64,000 bases of DNA from Sphingomonas oligophenolica (GTDB taxonomy: Bacteria > Pseudomonadota > Alphaproteobacteria > Sphingomonadales > Sphingomonadaceae). A program made the translations under genes and the position numbers. The DNA is taken from the NCBI RefSeq assembly GCF_006438955.1, contig NZ_RCZK01000010.1:1-64000 (forward strand). The letters are read 5' to 3'. Shown here piece after piece: positions 17,887 to 27,752 of the stretch (its first letter is position 1; each line of letters starts with the position of its first letter). Under the pieces are notes generated by a model. That model searched no databases. It was not told the DNA's origin and was given only the letters and a program-made list of their open reading frames with translations.

Positions 17887-19185
17887 ATGGCGCACCAGCC
17901 GACGATAGACGCGCACATCGCCGCCCTTCTTCAGGAGGCAGGACAAGAGCGGCAGGGCGGCGAGTTGACGCGAGCGCAAACCCTGTACCACAGTATCTTG
18001 GCCATGGATTCGGCGCAGGCCGTGGCGTTGAATGCATTGGGGATGATGGCGCTCGATGCGCAAGATCCGGCGACCGCAGCGGGTTGGTTTACCCGTGCGA
18101 CCGAAGCCGACCCCTCCGCGCCTCCGCTATGGCTCAACCTGGCCACGGCAACCCGGGCGCAACGCGATGAGCGCGGGGAACGCTACGCGCTTGAACAGGC
18201 TCTTGCGATAGATCGGCGGCACGTGATGGCGAATTATCGCATTGCCGAGCTGTTCGAGCGGATTGGTGAAGAGCATCGTGCCTTCGAGCATTGGCAGGGG
18301 CTCGCGACCATGCTGGCAGCGGTGCGGAATGAATCGCCCCAGCTCGCCGACATTCTGGCCCAAGCGCGCGCACGAAGCGCGGCGTATGCCACGATGATGA
18401 CGCGGGAACTCGACGGCGCACTGGCTAGTGGGTGCGCGACGCATTCCGATGTCGATCGCCGCCGGGTCGAGGCGTGTGTCGACGCGATGGTCGGGCGACG
18501 CCGGATTTATGCCAATGAATGTCATGGCGTTCACTTCCCGTTCCTTCCAGCCGATGAATTTTTCGCGCGGGAACATTTTCCCTGGCTCGCCGCGATCGAG
18601 GCCGAGACGGACGCAATTCGAGCTGAATGCCAGGGGCTGCTTGCTTCCCCTGACGAAGGATTCCAACCCTATGTAACGCTTGCTCCCGGTAGCCCCGAGA
18701 ACCTCTGGACCCCCCTCGATGGTTCCACTCAGTGGCGATCGCGACATCTTTGGCGCCACGGAAAGCGTATCGACGACGTGTGCGAGCGATGCCCGCGGAC
18801 CGCGGCGGCGATCGATGCGATCCCGCGCGCGCATCTCGCGGGACGGATGCCGACCGCGTTTTTCTCTATCCTCAGCCCCCGCACTCGCCTGCCGGCTCAT
18901 ACCGGTGTCAGCAACGTGCGCGCGATCGTCCATCTGCCGCTGATCGTGCCGCGGGGCTGTGGTTTTCGAGTCGGCGGCGAAACCCGCGCGTGGCGCGTCG
19001 GGGAAGCGTTCGTGTTCGATGACACTATCGAGCATGAGGCGTGGAACGACAGCGATGCGGTCCGCGCGGTGTTGATCTTCGATGTCTGGAATCCTCATCT
19101 GACCGTGCCCGAACAGACGATGCTGCAAGAGTTGTTCGCGACGATGCGGTCGTTGGGCGTGGGCGCCTCCAATCTCGTCGACTAA
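17887..19185 (+). CDS. TPR / aspartyl-asparaginyl beta-hydroxylase protein (AspH-like), copy 1
   Basis: This protein has 432 residues and two parts. An N-terminal tetratricopeptide region (about 1-160: AQTLYHSILAMDSAQAVALNALGMMAL and following helices) is the likely substrate-binding part. A C-terminal 2-oxoglutarate/Fe(II) dioxygenase follows. The facial triad lacks the acidic ligand, as in animal AspH: His338 (LPAHTG) and His383 (IEHEAWN) bind iron, and Arg393 (AVRAVLIF) binds 2-oxoglutarate. It would hydroxylate Asp or Asn side chains of a protein or peptide. ATG 17887 is the first start that does not overlap the divergent gene. A small TonB-C gene follows. Confidence 0.85.
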   Translation: MAHQPTIDAHIAALLQEAGQERQGGELTRAQTLYHSILAMDSAQAVALNALGMMALDAQDPATAAGWFTRATEADPSAPPLWLNLATATRAQRDERGERYALEQALAIDRRHVMANYRIAELFERIGEEHRAFEHWQGLATMLAAVRNESPQLADILAQARARSAAYATMMTRELDGALASGCATHSDVDRRRVEACVDAMVGRRRIYANECHGVHFPFLPADEFFAREHFPWLAAIEAETDAIRAECQGLLASPDEGFQPYVTLAPGSPENLWTPLDGSTQWRSRHLWRHGKRIDDVCERCPRTAAAIDAIPRAHLAGRMPTAFFSILSPRTRLPAHTGVSNVRAIVHLPLIVPRGCGFRVGGETRAWRVGEAFVFDDTIEHEAWNDSDAVRAVLIFDVWNPHLTVPEQTMLQELFATMRSLGVGASNLVD

Positions 19186-19264
19186 AATGCCCCGTGACGT
19201 TGCTGGATCGTTGTCGACGGCTTAGGTTGACCGGATCGCGGAGTCACTCGGGGAGTCGTAGAAG

Positions 19265-19849
19265 ATGCGTCGTTGGGTCATAGCAATCGAGGCAATCGCA
19301 CTGGCAACAGGGATGGCGACGGCGGCTTCGGCGCAGGGCGAAGACGCAACGGCGGTACGCCGCACATCCGATCAGATCAGGTTCGCGAACTATCCCCCTG
19401 AATCGATGCGGCGCGGCGAGGAGGGCGTGGTCGGCGTCCGCGTCACGACCGATCGCAAGGGTGCGATGACGGACTGCAAGGTAACCAAGACTAGCGGGTA
19501 TATCGGGTTGGACACCGCCAGTTGCGACATGCTGCTGGCCTATGGCCGAACCCAGCCGTTCCTGGGTCCCGATGGCAGGAAAGTGATCCGCGAACAAGAT
19601 GGCCAGGTCTATTGGCAATTGCCGCCCGAAAAGCGGCCTGCGATTCCACCGCCCCAAACTGTTTCGGCATCGTTCCTCGCATCGAACCGGTCGGATTCTG
19701 AGAAGGTAATCTGCCATACCCAGACCCGAACGGGATCGCTGGCGGAACGGCAGAAGATTTGCATGACCGCATCGCAGTGGGAACGTCAGCGGCGAGGTGC
19801 ACAGGACGATTTGACGTCGATGACGCCGAAATATCAATCCGGACAATAG
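19265..19849 (+). CDS. Periplasmic TonB-C-terminal-domain protein
   Basis: This protein has 194 residues. An N-terminal signal peptide (cleavage near AASAQ) is followed by a TonB C-terminal-type domain (about 38-120: YPPESMRRGEEGVVGVRVTTD and CDMLLAYGRTQPF). There is no proline-rich spacer, and the N-terminal segment looks cleavable rather than like a permanent ExbB-binding anchor. It may therefore be a soluble domain acting on receptors or on the hydroxylase substrate, not a normal energy transducer. It follows the first hydroxylase gene by 79 bp and converges with the second. Confidence 0.7.
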   Translation: MRRWVIAIEAIALATGMATAASAQGEDATAVRRTSDQIRFANYPPESMRRGEEGVVGVRVTTDRKGAMTDCKVTKTSGYIGLDTASCDMLLAYGRTQPFLGPDGRKVIREQDGQVYWQLPPEKRPAIPPPQTVSASFLASNRSDSEKVICHTQTRTGSLAERQKICMTASQWERQRRGAQDDLTSMTPKYQSGQ

Positions 19850-19861
19850 CGTCGCGGTTTC

Positions 19862-21040
19862 TCATCCCGCGTCGATCGCGACCCCCTGATAACGGTCGAT
19901 CGCTTCGAACAGGTCGGTGAGCGCGGCGCGTTCGGTGGCAGTCAGTTCGGGACGCCAGATTTCGAACAACAGGACGACGCGGGCCTCGGTGCCGCGATTC
20001 CATGCTTCGTGTTCGAACGAATCGTCGAAGATCAGCGTCTCGCCCGGTCGCCACGTCCGGGTCTCCGCGCCGACCCGCAGCCCGCAGCCAGCGGGCGCGA
20101 TCAGCGGGACATGGCAGATCAGCCGGGTGTTGAGCAGCCCGTGGTGCGGCTGGATATGGGTTCCCGGCGTCAGCAGCGAATAGATCGCCATCGGGGATCG
20201 CCCCGCGATGACCGGGATCGGCGCATGGTCCAGCGCAGCCATCGTCGCGGGGCATCGCGCGGCGTTGTCGGCGACGGGCAGGCCGCCCTGCCACAGATGG
20301 AACGCGCTCCAATTCGGATCGTCGCGGAGCGGGTTGGCGGGGGGCGGGCGATCGGGCGACGAGCGGACATAGGGTTCGAAGCCGGTGTGCGCCGCCATCG
20401 CCGCCGACGCTTCCGCGCGCATCGCGGGGACCGCGGCCTCGATCGACGCGAGCCAGGCGAATTCGTCACGTTCGAAGAACGAGCGCTGCGCCAGGCCGGG
20501 AAAATAGAACATCGAGGGTTGCTGGACGAAGAGGTCGCTGCGCCCGAGCAGCAGGTCGATCGCCTGGCGGATGCGCGCGCCCGCCACCCCGTCGGCCAGT
20601 CCCGTCGCATCGACCGCAGCCTCCAGATGCGCCGAGAAACGTGTGGTCGAGGCGGCCAGAAACGCCTCGCCCGCGCGCAGCATCGGCACGAGCACCGGGG
20701 CGATCGTCGCCCCCGGCTGGGTCGCCGCCCCCAGCGCGGTGCGATAGAAGGTCTGCGCCGCGCGCTCGTCGCCCCCGCGGACCTTGAGCGCCGCCATCAT
20801 CAGCAGCGCGCCAAGGTGGCGCGGCTCGTCCTTCAGATAGTGCGCCAACGCGACCTCGGCCTCTGCGTCGTCGCCCAGCCGCTCGGCGGCTTGCGCGATC
20901 AGCAGCCACGGCGCGGGGATGCCCGGTGCGCCCTCCTTCAGCAGCGACAAGCGGGCAAAAGCGGTGCCAGCGTCCCCCGCGCGCAGCGCCGCCATCCCCT
21001 CGCGCGCCAGCCGTTCGCCCTCGGCGTGAGTCAGCGGCAT
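19862..21040 (-). CDS. TPR / aspartyl-asparaginyl beta-hydroxylase protein (AspH-like), copy 2
   Basis: A 392-residue paralogue of the hydroxylase encoded about 1 kb away on the opposite strand. TPR-like helices (about 1-150) precede the dioxygenase domain. The iron ligands are His299 (QPHHGLLN) and His344 (FEHEAWN), and Arg354 (EARVVLLF) would bind 2-oxoglutarate. The spacing of the three residues (45 and 10) is the same as in copy 1. It lies 37 bp downstream of a TonB-dependent receptor gene in the same direction, so the two form an operon. Each half of the cluster thus has one receptor and one hydroxylase. Confidence 0.85.
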   Translation of the reverse strand: MPLTHAEGERLAREGMAALRAGDAGTAFARLSLLKEGAPGIPAPWLLIAQAAERLGDDAEAEVALAHYLKDEPRHLGALLMMAALKVRGGDERAAQTFYRTALGAATQPGATIAPVLVPMLRAGEAFLAASTTRFSAHLEAAVDATGLADGVAGARIRQAIDLLLGRSDLFVQQPSMFYFPGLAQRSFFERDEFAWLASIEAAVPAMRAEASAAMAAHTGFEPYVRSSPDRPPPANPLRDDPNWSAFHLWQGGLPVADNAARCPATMAALDHAPIPVIAGRSPMAIYSLLTPGTHIQPHHGLLNTRLICHVPLIAPAGCGLRVGAETRTWRPGETLIFDDSFEHEAWNRGTEARVVLLFEIWRPELTATERAALTDLFEAIDRYQGVAIDAG

Positions 21041-21077
21041 GCGCAGGCCATGGTCGGCATTCCCGCGCCCGGCATGG

Positions 21078-24029
21078 CTAGAATTTGAACTCGGTCAGCA
21101 CCGTGAACGATCGCCCGCGCGGATCCGCGACGCGGGGTTCCCACGAACTGCCGCTGCCATTGTTGCTGTCGTACGAGATCGCGAACGGCGGGTCGGTGTC
21201 GAACAGGTTCTTCACGCCGAACGCCAGCTTGAAATTGGGCGCCAACGTATAGCCCGCCGAGACATTGTAGAGGATGTAGTTGGCGACGCGGTCGACATCG
21301 TTGGGCGGGTTGAAGGTGCCTGCGGCGATGCCCGGCAGCACCTGGTTCTTGTACCCGTCGCGGAACACCTGGGTCAGCGCCAGCGTCCAGGGGCCGTTCG
21401 AATAGCCGACATAGGCGTTGTACTTCCACCGCAGGCCCAGGTCGGCGGCGAGCGAATAGACCCCCAGTTCGTCGATCACCGTCGCGGCGGCGTTCACCTG
21501 TTCGTCCTTCTTGGTCAGGTACGTCCCGTCGATCCCCGCCGCGATCTGGCCGCGACCCAGATCGAAATTGACGCGCGCGGTGAAATCGATCCCGCGGGTC
21601 CGCGTCGTGCCCGCGTTCGAATAGCTCTGGTCGACGGTCTGGAGCACGCCGCCGGCGTCACGGATGAAGCGATCGGCGAACAGCGTGTAGTTGGCGAACA
21701 GCGTCTGCAGCGCGAGCACCTGGATCGTGTTCTCGCGGTGGATCGACCAATAGTCGACCGAGGCGCTGAAGTGGCGCGACGGTTCGAACACCCCGCCGAC
21801 GCTGAATTCCTTCGCGGTTTCGGGGCCGAGGTTGGGATTGCCGCCGCTGCGGATATTGATCGCGCGGCTGAGCGAGGGACACCCCGATGCCTCGTTGATC
21901 TTGCCGCCCGGGCAATTCTTGGGATCGGCGAAATCGGCGCCGGTATAGACCGAATCGACCACCGGATTGAAGATCTGGTTGAAGGTCGGCACCCGGAACG
22001 CGGTGTTGTACGACCCGCGGAACATGATCGGTTTGAAGGGGCGGAATTTTACCGACACCTTGGGGTTCGTGGTCGTCCCGAATCCGGTGTAATCGTCGAT
22101 CCGCCCCGCCGCGGAGACCTCGAGCCCCGGCAACACCGGGATCAGGATTTCGGCATAGGCGGCCTTGATGTCGCGATGGATGCCGTCGAGCACATTGCCG
22201 TTGTCGAACGGCGCGGCGATGATGACCCGCTGGGTCGCGCGCTGATCGCCGGTGAAGCTATATTCCTCGCGCCGGAAATCGACCCCCGCCGCGATCTTCA
22301 CTTCGCCCGCGGGCAGCCGGAACAGCGATCCCGCGACCGATCCGTCGACCTGTTTGACCGAATATTTGCCGCCATACAGCCGGACGCCCTGCGCCGATGC
22401 GGCCTGCAGCGCGGCGAGACCCGCTGCACTCTGGGTCTGGCCCGCGAACAGGAACGGGTTGATCGCGCCGCTGTTGAGCGCGGGGATCAGCCCCGGGCTG
22501 CCGTCGAGCGTGCCGTTGTCGTTGGTGCCGCGAAAATAATAGCCGGTGCCGAGCAGCGACGACGACTGGCTCTGTGCATAGGAGACACCGGTGCGGTAAT
22601 CCCAATCGCCGAACAGCGGCCCTTCCGCGTTGAGCGCGCCGCGGAACGTCGTCGTCCGGGTGGTGAGTTCGCGTTCGCCGCATTCGACGCACCGCCACCG
22701 GTACGCAAAGCTCGAATTCTGGTTGAGCAGTCCGGGATAGACCGAATTGACCCGCGCGATCAGGTTATCGAACGCCGCATCGTTGACGCCGACGATCCGC
22801 TTGTAGCGATAATTCTGCGTCGAGGTGTTGGGGGTGATCTGCACCGGGGAAAACCGCTTGGCGGAATCCGCGCGCGACCCGGTCACTTCGAGGACGATGT
22901 CGTGGTGCCCGAACCGCTTCACCGCGCGGCCCAGATACGTCAGCGTCTCGAGCTTTTGCTGGAGGTACACGTTCTTGCCGGTGTCGAAGGTGCAGGCGAG
23001 TCCGTTGCCCGGCGCGGCCCAGACCTGGGTGTCGTAGTCACCCTGGTCGAGGATCGATGCGCACCCCGGTTGTCCGGGCAAGCGCAGGATGTTGAGCCCC
23101 CCGGTCGCGCGCTGCGTCGTGCCCGGGATGAGCGGGAACGATCCACTCGTCGGAAACGAGGTGCCCGCCAGATTGACGATCGTCGCGAACGGCGTGCCGC
23201 GGGTATCGACCCCGAGGCCCCGATCATGCTGGAACGTGTCGACGAAATCGCGGGTCTTGGCCTGCAACGGCGCGATCCAGCTATAGCCGACCGTCCCCAT
23301 GACGTTGAAGCCCTGGTCGTCGAGGTCGCCATAGCCCGCGATCGCCGACAGCCGATAGATCGGCGAATCGCCGCGTTCGGTGATGTCGGTATAGGCCGAC
23401 GCGCCGAACCCCTTGTAATCCTTCTTGGTAATGAAGTTGATCACGCCCGCCAGCGCATCGGTGCCGTAGATCGCCGACGCGCCGTCCTTCAGCACCTCGA
23501 CGCGGTCGATCGCCTGGAACGGGATCTGGTTGACGTCGACCGCGCTGCCCGTGGTGCCCTGCGCCGCGACCCGCCGGCCGTTGAGCAGCACCAGCGTCGC
23601 CGCCGGACCTTGCCCGCGCAGGTTCGCGAACGACGCGCCGTTGTTGCCGCGGCGTTCGGCGGTGACGACATCGGAATTGCTCGCGAGATTATCCGCGCCC
23701 GACCCGTTGCTGGTCAGGAAGGAGATCAGCTGTTCGGGGCTGACGATGCCGTTGCGCTGGAGCTCCTGCGTCGTGATGATCTGGAGCGGCAGCGCGCTGT
23801 CGTTGGGATCCTGCTTGATCCGCGATCCGGTGACCAGGATATCGCGGCCGTTGTCGCTTTCCGCCGCGGTGTCGCCGCTGAGCGAAGCACCGCTCGTAGG
23901 GGTCGCCGCGCCGGTCTGGGTCGCGGCCTCGCGCGTCGTCTGCGCCTGCGCCATCGCGAGATGCGGCATCGCGCACGCCAGCGCGGTTCCGCTCACCAGA
24001 ATCAGCTTCAGCGTCGTCCTACCAGCCAT
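21078..24029 (-). CDS. TonB-dependent receptor, second of the AspH cluster
   Basis: This receptor has 983 residues. A signal peptide ends near LAMAQ. The linker is Thr/Ala-rich and the TonB box region is DILVTGSRIKQDPND. The plug has FANLRGQGPAATLVLLNGRR and YGTDALAGVINFITKKDY, and the barrel ends in RSFTVLTEFKF. I chose ATG 24029 because GGGGGG lies 7 nt upstream, whereas the ATG at 24035 is only 1 nt after it. It belongs to the same broad receptor class as the copy at 13544 but is not a close duplicate. It leads the operon with the second hydroxylase gene. Confidence 0.9.
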   Translation of the reverse strand: MAGRTTLKLILVSGTALACAMPHLAMAQAQTTREAATQTGAATPTSGASLSGDTAAESDNGRDILVTGSRIKQDPNDSALPLQIITTQELQRNGIVSPEQLISFLTSNGSGADNLASNSDVVTAERRGNNGASFANLRGQGPAATLVLLNGRRVAAQGTTGSAVDVNQIPFQAIDRVEVLKDGASAIYGTDALAGVINFITKKDYKGFGASAYTDITERGDSPIYRLSAIAGYGDLDDQGFNVMGTVGYSWIAPLQAKTRDFVDTFQHDRGLGVDTRGTPFATIVNLAGTSFPTSGSFPLIPGTTQRATGGLNILRLPGQPGCASILDQGDYDTQVWAAPGNGLACTFDTGKNVYLQQKLETLTYLGRAVKRFGHHDIVLEVTGSRADSAKRFSPVQITPNTSTQNYRYKRIVGVNDAAFDNLIARVNSVYPGLLNQNSSFAYRWRCVECGERELTTRTTTFRGALNAEGPLFGDWDYRTGVSYAQSQSSSLLGTGYYFRGTNDNGTLDGSPGLIPALNSGAINPFLFAGQTQSAAGLAALQAASAQGVRLYGGKYSVKQVDGSVAGSLFRLPAGEVKIAAGVDFRREEYSFTGDQRATQRVIIAAPFDNGNVLDGIHRDIKAAYAEILIPVLPGLEVSAAGRIDDYTGFGTTTNPKVSVKFRPFKPIMFRGSYNTAFRVPTFNQIFNPVVDSVYTGADFADPKNCPGGKINEASGCPSLSRAINIRSGGNPNLGPETAKEFSVGGVFEPSRHFSASVDYWSIHRENTIQVLALQTLFANYTLFADRFIRDAGGVLQTVDQSYSNAGTTRTRGIDFTARVNFDLGRGQIAAGIDGTYLTKKDEQVNAAATVIDELGVYSLAADLGLRWKYNAYVGYSNGPWTLALTQVFRDGYKNQVLPGIAAGTFNPPNDVDRVANYILYNVSAGYTLAPNFKLAFGVKNLFDTDPPFAISYDSNNGSGSSWEPRVADPRGRSFTVLTEFKF

Positions 24030-24191
24030 GATCATACCCCCCGGCCGCAGGTCCCCCCGGCGGCAACACACGATCAACGTAACCGGAATGTCATGTTGCG
24101 CCAGTGATTTTTTGGATCGCCGAAGCCCCAACGACCAATGCCCCGATCGACTATGTCGACCGGGGCATCGTCGCCGACCGGATCGCGCCGT

Positions 24192-26351
24192 TCAGCCCGC
24201 GCCGGTGTGCGCCGCCAGCGCCGCGAGCAGCAGCAGCGCGACGATGTTGGTGATCTTGATCATCGGGTTCACCGCGGGACCCGCGGTGTCCTTGTATGGA
24301 TCGCCGACGGTGTCGCCGGTCACCGCGGCCTTGTGCGCCTCGCTGCCCTTGCCGCCGTAATTGCCGTCCTCGATATACTTCTTGGCGTTGTCCCACGCGC
24401 CGCCGCCGCTGGTCATCGAGATCGCGACAAACAGCCCCGAGACGATCACGCCGAGCAGCAACGCGCCGAGGCAGGCGAAGGCGCTCGCCTGATCCGACAC
24501 CGCGAGGATCACGAAGAACACCACGATCGGGGTCAGCACCGGGAGCAGGCTGGGGACGATCATTTCCTTGATCGCGGCCTTGGTGACCAGATCGACGGTG
24601 CGCGCGTAATTGGGGCGGCTGGTGCCCGCCATGATGCCCGGATCGTCACGGAACTGGGCGCGGACGTCCTCGACCACCGCACCCGCGGCGCGGCCCACCG
24701 CGGTCATCCCGAACGCGCCGAAGCTGAACGGCAGCAGCGCGCCGAGCAGCAGCCCGACGATGACGTAAGGGTTGGAGAGGCTGAAGTTCACCGTGATATT
24801 GGGGAAGTAGATACCGAGATCGGTGGTGTACGCGCCGAACAGCACCAGCGCGGCGAGCGCGGCGGAACCGATCGCATAGCCCTTGGTCACCGCCTTGGTG
24901 GTGTTGCCGACCGCATCGAGCGCGTCGGTGCGCTGGCGGACGTCGTCGGGCAGCCCCGCCATCTCGGCGATGCCGCCCGCGTTGTCGGTGACCGGACCAT
25001 AGGCGTCGAGCGCGACGACCATGCCGGCGAGCGCGAGCATGCTGGTGGCACCGAACGCGATGCCGATGATCCCGGCGAGCTGGTAGGTCGCGATCACCGC
25101 GATCGAGATGACGATCGTGGGGAGCGCGGGGCTTTCGAGGCTGATCGCGAGACCCTGGATGACGTTGGTGCCGTGGCCGGTGACACTGGCCTTGGCGATC
25201 GATTTGACCGGGCGGTAGTTGGTGCCGGTGTAGTATTCGGTGATCCACACCAGCGCGCCGGTGAGCGCGAGGCCGATCATCATGCACCAGAACAGCCCCA
25301 TCCCGGTGAAGCTGGTCGCGGTGCTGCCCGCGACCGCGTCGGGGGTGAGGTTTCCAAGCGCGACCGAGCCGCCGAGGACGGCGTGCATGTCGCCCAGGAC
25401 ATACTGGGTCGCGAAGTAGATCGCGGGGATCGACAGGATGACGGTGGTCCAGAACCCCTTGTAGAGCGCGCCCATGATGCTGCCGCCGCCGAGGCGGACG
25501 AAATAGGTGCCGATGATCGAGGTGATGATGCACACGCCGCCGACGATCAGCGGGAGCGTCATCAGCGCGAACAGATCGTCCGCGTTGGGGAGCAGCAGCG
25601 CCATCGACGCCATCGTGACGCCGATCGTGACGACATAGGTTTCGAACAGATCGGCGGCCATCCCGGCGCAATCGCCGACGTTGTCGCCGACATTGTCCGC
25701 GATGGTGGCGGGGTTGCGGGGGTCGTCCTCGGGGATCCCCGCCTCGACCTTGCCGACCAGATCGGCACCGACGTCGGCGGCCTTGGTGAAGATGCCGCCG
25801 CCGAGGCGCGCGAAGATGGAGATCAGCGACGCGCCGAACGCGAGCGCCACAAGGGTGTCGACGATGACGCGGCGATCGGCGCCGACCGCGAGGTCATAAT
25901 GGCCGAGGGTGAGGAGCGCCCAGAACATGCCGCTGATCGCGAGCAGGCCCAGGCCGGCGACGAGCATGCCGGTGACCGCGCCCGAGCGGAACGCCATCGT
26001 GAGCCCGCCCTGGAGCGAGGTGCGCGCGGCCTCTGCAGTGCGGACGTTGGCCTTGACCGAGACGTTCATGCCGATGAAGCCGGTGATCCCCGACAGGATC
26101 GCGCCGATCGCAAAGCCGGCAGCCGAGATCGGCCCGAGGAACAGCCCGACGATGATCGCGACGACGACGCCGACGATTGCGATGGTGCGATACTGGCGAC
26201 CGAGATAGGCCTTGGCCCCCTCCGCGATGGCGGCGGCGATGTCCTGCATCTTGGCGTCGCCCGCGGGAGCGCGGAGCACCTGCTGGCTGGTAATGATGCC
26301 ATAGACGACGGCGATCAGGCCGCAGACGATGGCGATGTAGACCGTGGTCAT
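24192..26351 (-). CDS. hppA: K+-independent proton-pumping membrane pyrophosphatase
   Basis: A 719-residue integral membrane enzyme that couples pyrophosphate hydrolysis to proton export. The pyrophosphate-binding motif lies in [19 protein letters not shown], followed by [18 protein letters not shown]. Family knowledge ties the residue after GNTT to cation need: here it is lysine (GNTTKA), which marks the K+-independent H+-pumping class. About 16 membrane segments are expected. I prefer ATG 26351 because the GGGGAAGG site directly touches the ATG at 26357 and sits 6 nt before this one. It stands alone between the receptor and thiL genes. Confidence 0.95.
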   Translation of the reverse strand: MTTVYIAIVCGLIAVVYGIITSQQVLRAPAGDAKMQDIAAAIAEGAKAYLGRQYRTIAIVGVVVAIIVGLFLGPISAAGFAIGAILSGITGFIGMNVSVKANVRTAEAARTSLQGGLTMAFRSGAVTGMLVAGLGLLAISGMFWALLTLGHYDLAVGADRRVIVDTLVALAFGASLISIFARLGGGIFTKAADVGADLVGKVEAGIPEDDPRNPATIADNVGDNVGDCAGMAADLFETYVVTIGVTMASMALLLPNADDLFALMTLPLIVGGVCIITSIIGTYFVRLGGGSIMGALYKGFWTTVILSIPAIYFATQYVLGDMHAVLGGSVALGNLTPDAVAGSTATSFTGMGLFWCMMIGLALTGALVWITEYYTGTNYRPVKSIAKASVTGHGTNVIQGLAISLESPALPTIVISIAVIATYQLAGIIGIAFGATSMLALAGMVVALDAYGPVTDNAGGIAEMAGLPDDVRQRTDALDAVGNTTKAVTKGYAIGSAALAALVLFGAYTTDLGIYFPNITVNFSLSNPYVIVGLLLGALLPFSFGAFGMTAVGRAAGAVVEDVRAQFRDDPGIMAGTSRPNYARTVDLVTKAAIKEMIVPSLLPVLTPIVVFFVILAVSDQASAFACLGALLLGVIVSGLFVAISMTSGGGAWDNAKKYIEDGNYGGKGSEAHKAAVTGDTVGDPYKDTAGPAVNPMIKITNIVALLLLAALAAHTGAG

Positions 26352-26453
26352 GAACATCCTTCCCCTTATGTGGCGAAGCCGCCGGTTTTGCCCGGTCGTG
26401 CTCCTGTCGATGCGCGGGGGTATAAAGGGCGAGCCGGGGCTGGCAAGCGCGAC

Positions 26454-27350
26454 TTAGGGGGCGGCGGTCCCGTGGTCGAAGCCCAGGCGCGCGGGCAGGG
26501 GGGTCGGCGCGCCGTCATTCGTCAGCGTCAACCCGGCGCCGTCGCTGAACCTGCCGATCATGGTCGCGCGCATCGTGGGGACGAAGGCGGGGGCGGCGGC
26601 GAACAGCAATTCGTAATCGTCCCCCGCGGTCGCCGCCGCGATCGGGTCGCCCGACCAGGCGAGATAGTCCGCCGACAGCGGCACGCGCGCGAGGTCGATG
26701 GTGACCGCCACGCCGCTCGCCGCCGCCATCCGTTGCGCATCGATGAGCAACCCGTCCGACACGTCCATCATCGCATGCGCGGAGCGCGCGATCCGCCTGC
26801 CCTCGGCGAGCCGCGGGGTCGGCCGCCGATAGCGCGCGAGCAGGGTGGCGGGGCCAGCCTCTCCGCGCGCGATCGCGAGCCCCGCGCCGGCATCGCCGAT
26901 CGTGCCCGTCACCCACAGCCGGTCGCCCGCCAGCGCGCCCGATCGCGGCGGCGCCGGGCTCAACTGGCCGAACGCGGTGACCGTCAGGACGCGCGGCGCG
27001 CCTGCGGGCAGCGACACCGTATCGCCGCCGATCAGCGGGCAATCATGCGCGGCCAGGACATCGCCGAGTCCCTTCAGGAAGCCGCGGTCCCACGCCGCGT
27101 CCGACAGCGGGTAGTTGAGCAACACGCCGATCGGGGTCGAACCCTTGGCGGCGAGATCGGACAGGTTGGTCGCGACCAGTTTCCACGCGACATCGGCGGC
27201 GGGATCGTCCGGCAGGAAGTGGATTCCCTCGACCAGCGTGTCGGTGGTCACGATCATCCCGCCGAGCAGCGCGACATCGTCGGCCAGCGCGCGCGCGGCG
27301 GGATGGAGCGGCAGGGTGCGCAGCGCGGCGATGAAATCGGCTTCGGTCAT
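26454..27350 (-). CDS. thiL: Thiamine-monophosphate kinase
   Basis: A 298-residue enzyme of the PurM/AIR-synthase superfamily. It phosphorylates thiamine phosphate to thiamine diphosphate, the last step of cofactor synthesis. The aspartate-rich substrate sites are visible as ADDVALLGG, TTDTLVEGIHF and NLSDLAAKG, with later MMDVSDGLLIDA and AGDDYELLFA. The length is close to the family norm of about 300-330. No other thiamine gene lies nearby. Relatives often carry it beside hppA, as here. Confidence 0.93.
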   Translation of the reverse strand: MTEADFIAALRTLPLHPAARALADDVALLGGMIVTTDTLVEGIHFLPDDPAADVAWKLVATNLSDLAAKGSTPIGVLLNYPLSDAAWDRGFLKGLGDVLAAHDCPLIGGDTVSLPAGAPRVLTVTAFGQLSPAPPRSGALAGDRLWVTGTIGDAGAGLAIARGEAGPATLLARYRRPTPRLAEGRRIARSAHAMMDVSDGLLIDAQRMAAASGVAVTIDLARVPLSADYLAWSGDPIAAATAGDDYELLFAAAPAFVPTMRATMIGRFSDGAGLTLTNDGAPTPLPARLGFDHGTAAP

Positions 27351-27488
27351 GGTGCGACGTGTAGCCGGACCGGGGCGCGCGTGTCTGCTGTTGTGAACCC
27401 GAAAGGGGCAATGGAGCGATCGACCCAGCGGCTGGAAAAGCGCGCCAGAATGCCCATATGACGGTAACTACTTGAAGGGATAAGCAAA

Positions 27489-27752
27489 ATGGCTGGCGGT
27501 TGGGCGCGTGACGGCGCGATTCAGGATCAGATCGACGATACGGTCACCGACGCCGTGCTGCTCGCGCGTTCGCGGATGCCGACCGGCGACAGCGAACCCT
27601 ATTGCGCCACCTGTGGCGACGACATTCCCGAGGCGCGGCGTCGCGCGTTGCCCGGTGTCCGCACGTGCGTTGCGTGCCAGACCGAGCGTGACCGCACCGC
27701 CAAGACCGCGGGGATCAACCGCCGCGGCAGCAAGGACAGCCAGCTGCGCTAA
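27489..27752 (+). CDS. DksA/TraR-type C4 zinc-finger protein
   Basis: An 87-residue protein. Four cysteines in CATCGDDIPEARR...RTCVACQTERD form the DksA/TraR zinc finger. It lacks the long coiled coil of full DksA and resembles short YbiI-like members. Those have been linked to RNA polymerase or stress responses, but no role is settled for this one. Its stop codon overlaps by 4 bp the stop of the convergent hydrolase gene. Confidence 0.85.
   Translation: MAGGWARDGAIQDQIDDTVTDAVLLARSRMPTGDSEPYCATCGDDIPEARRRALPGVRTCVACQTERDRTAKTAGINRRGSKDSQLR

Noticed and set aside
21039-24107. Open frame of 1022 codons on the plus strand
   Set aside because: It is antisense to the second TonB receptor, has no recognisable motif and has shadow-like composition.
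24192-27350. TPP riboswitch near thiL
   Set aside because: The short region upstream of thiL shows no THI-box-like sequence, and thiL is rarely under this riboswitch when it stands alone.
24138-27461. Open frame of 1107 codons on the plus strand
   Set aside because: It is antisense to hppA and thiL, is extremely rich in Arg/Asp/His, and mirrors the codon bias of the real genes. It is a GC-rich shadow.
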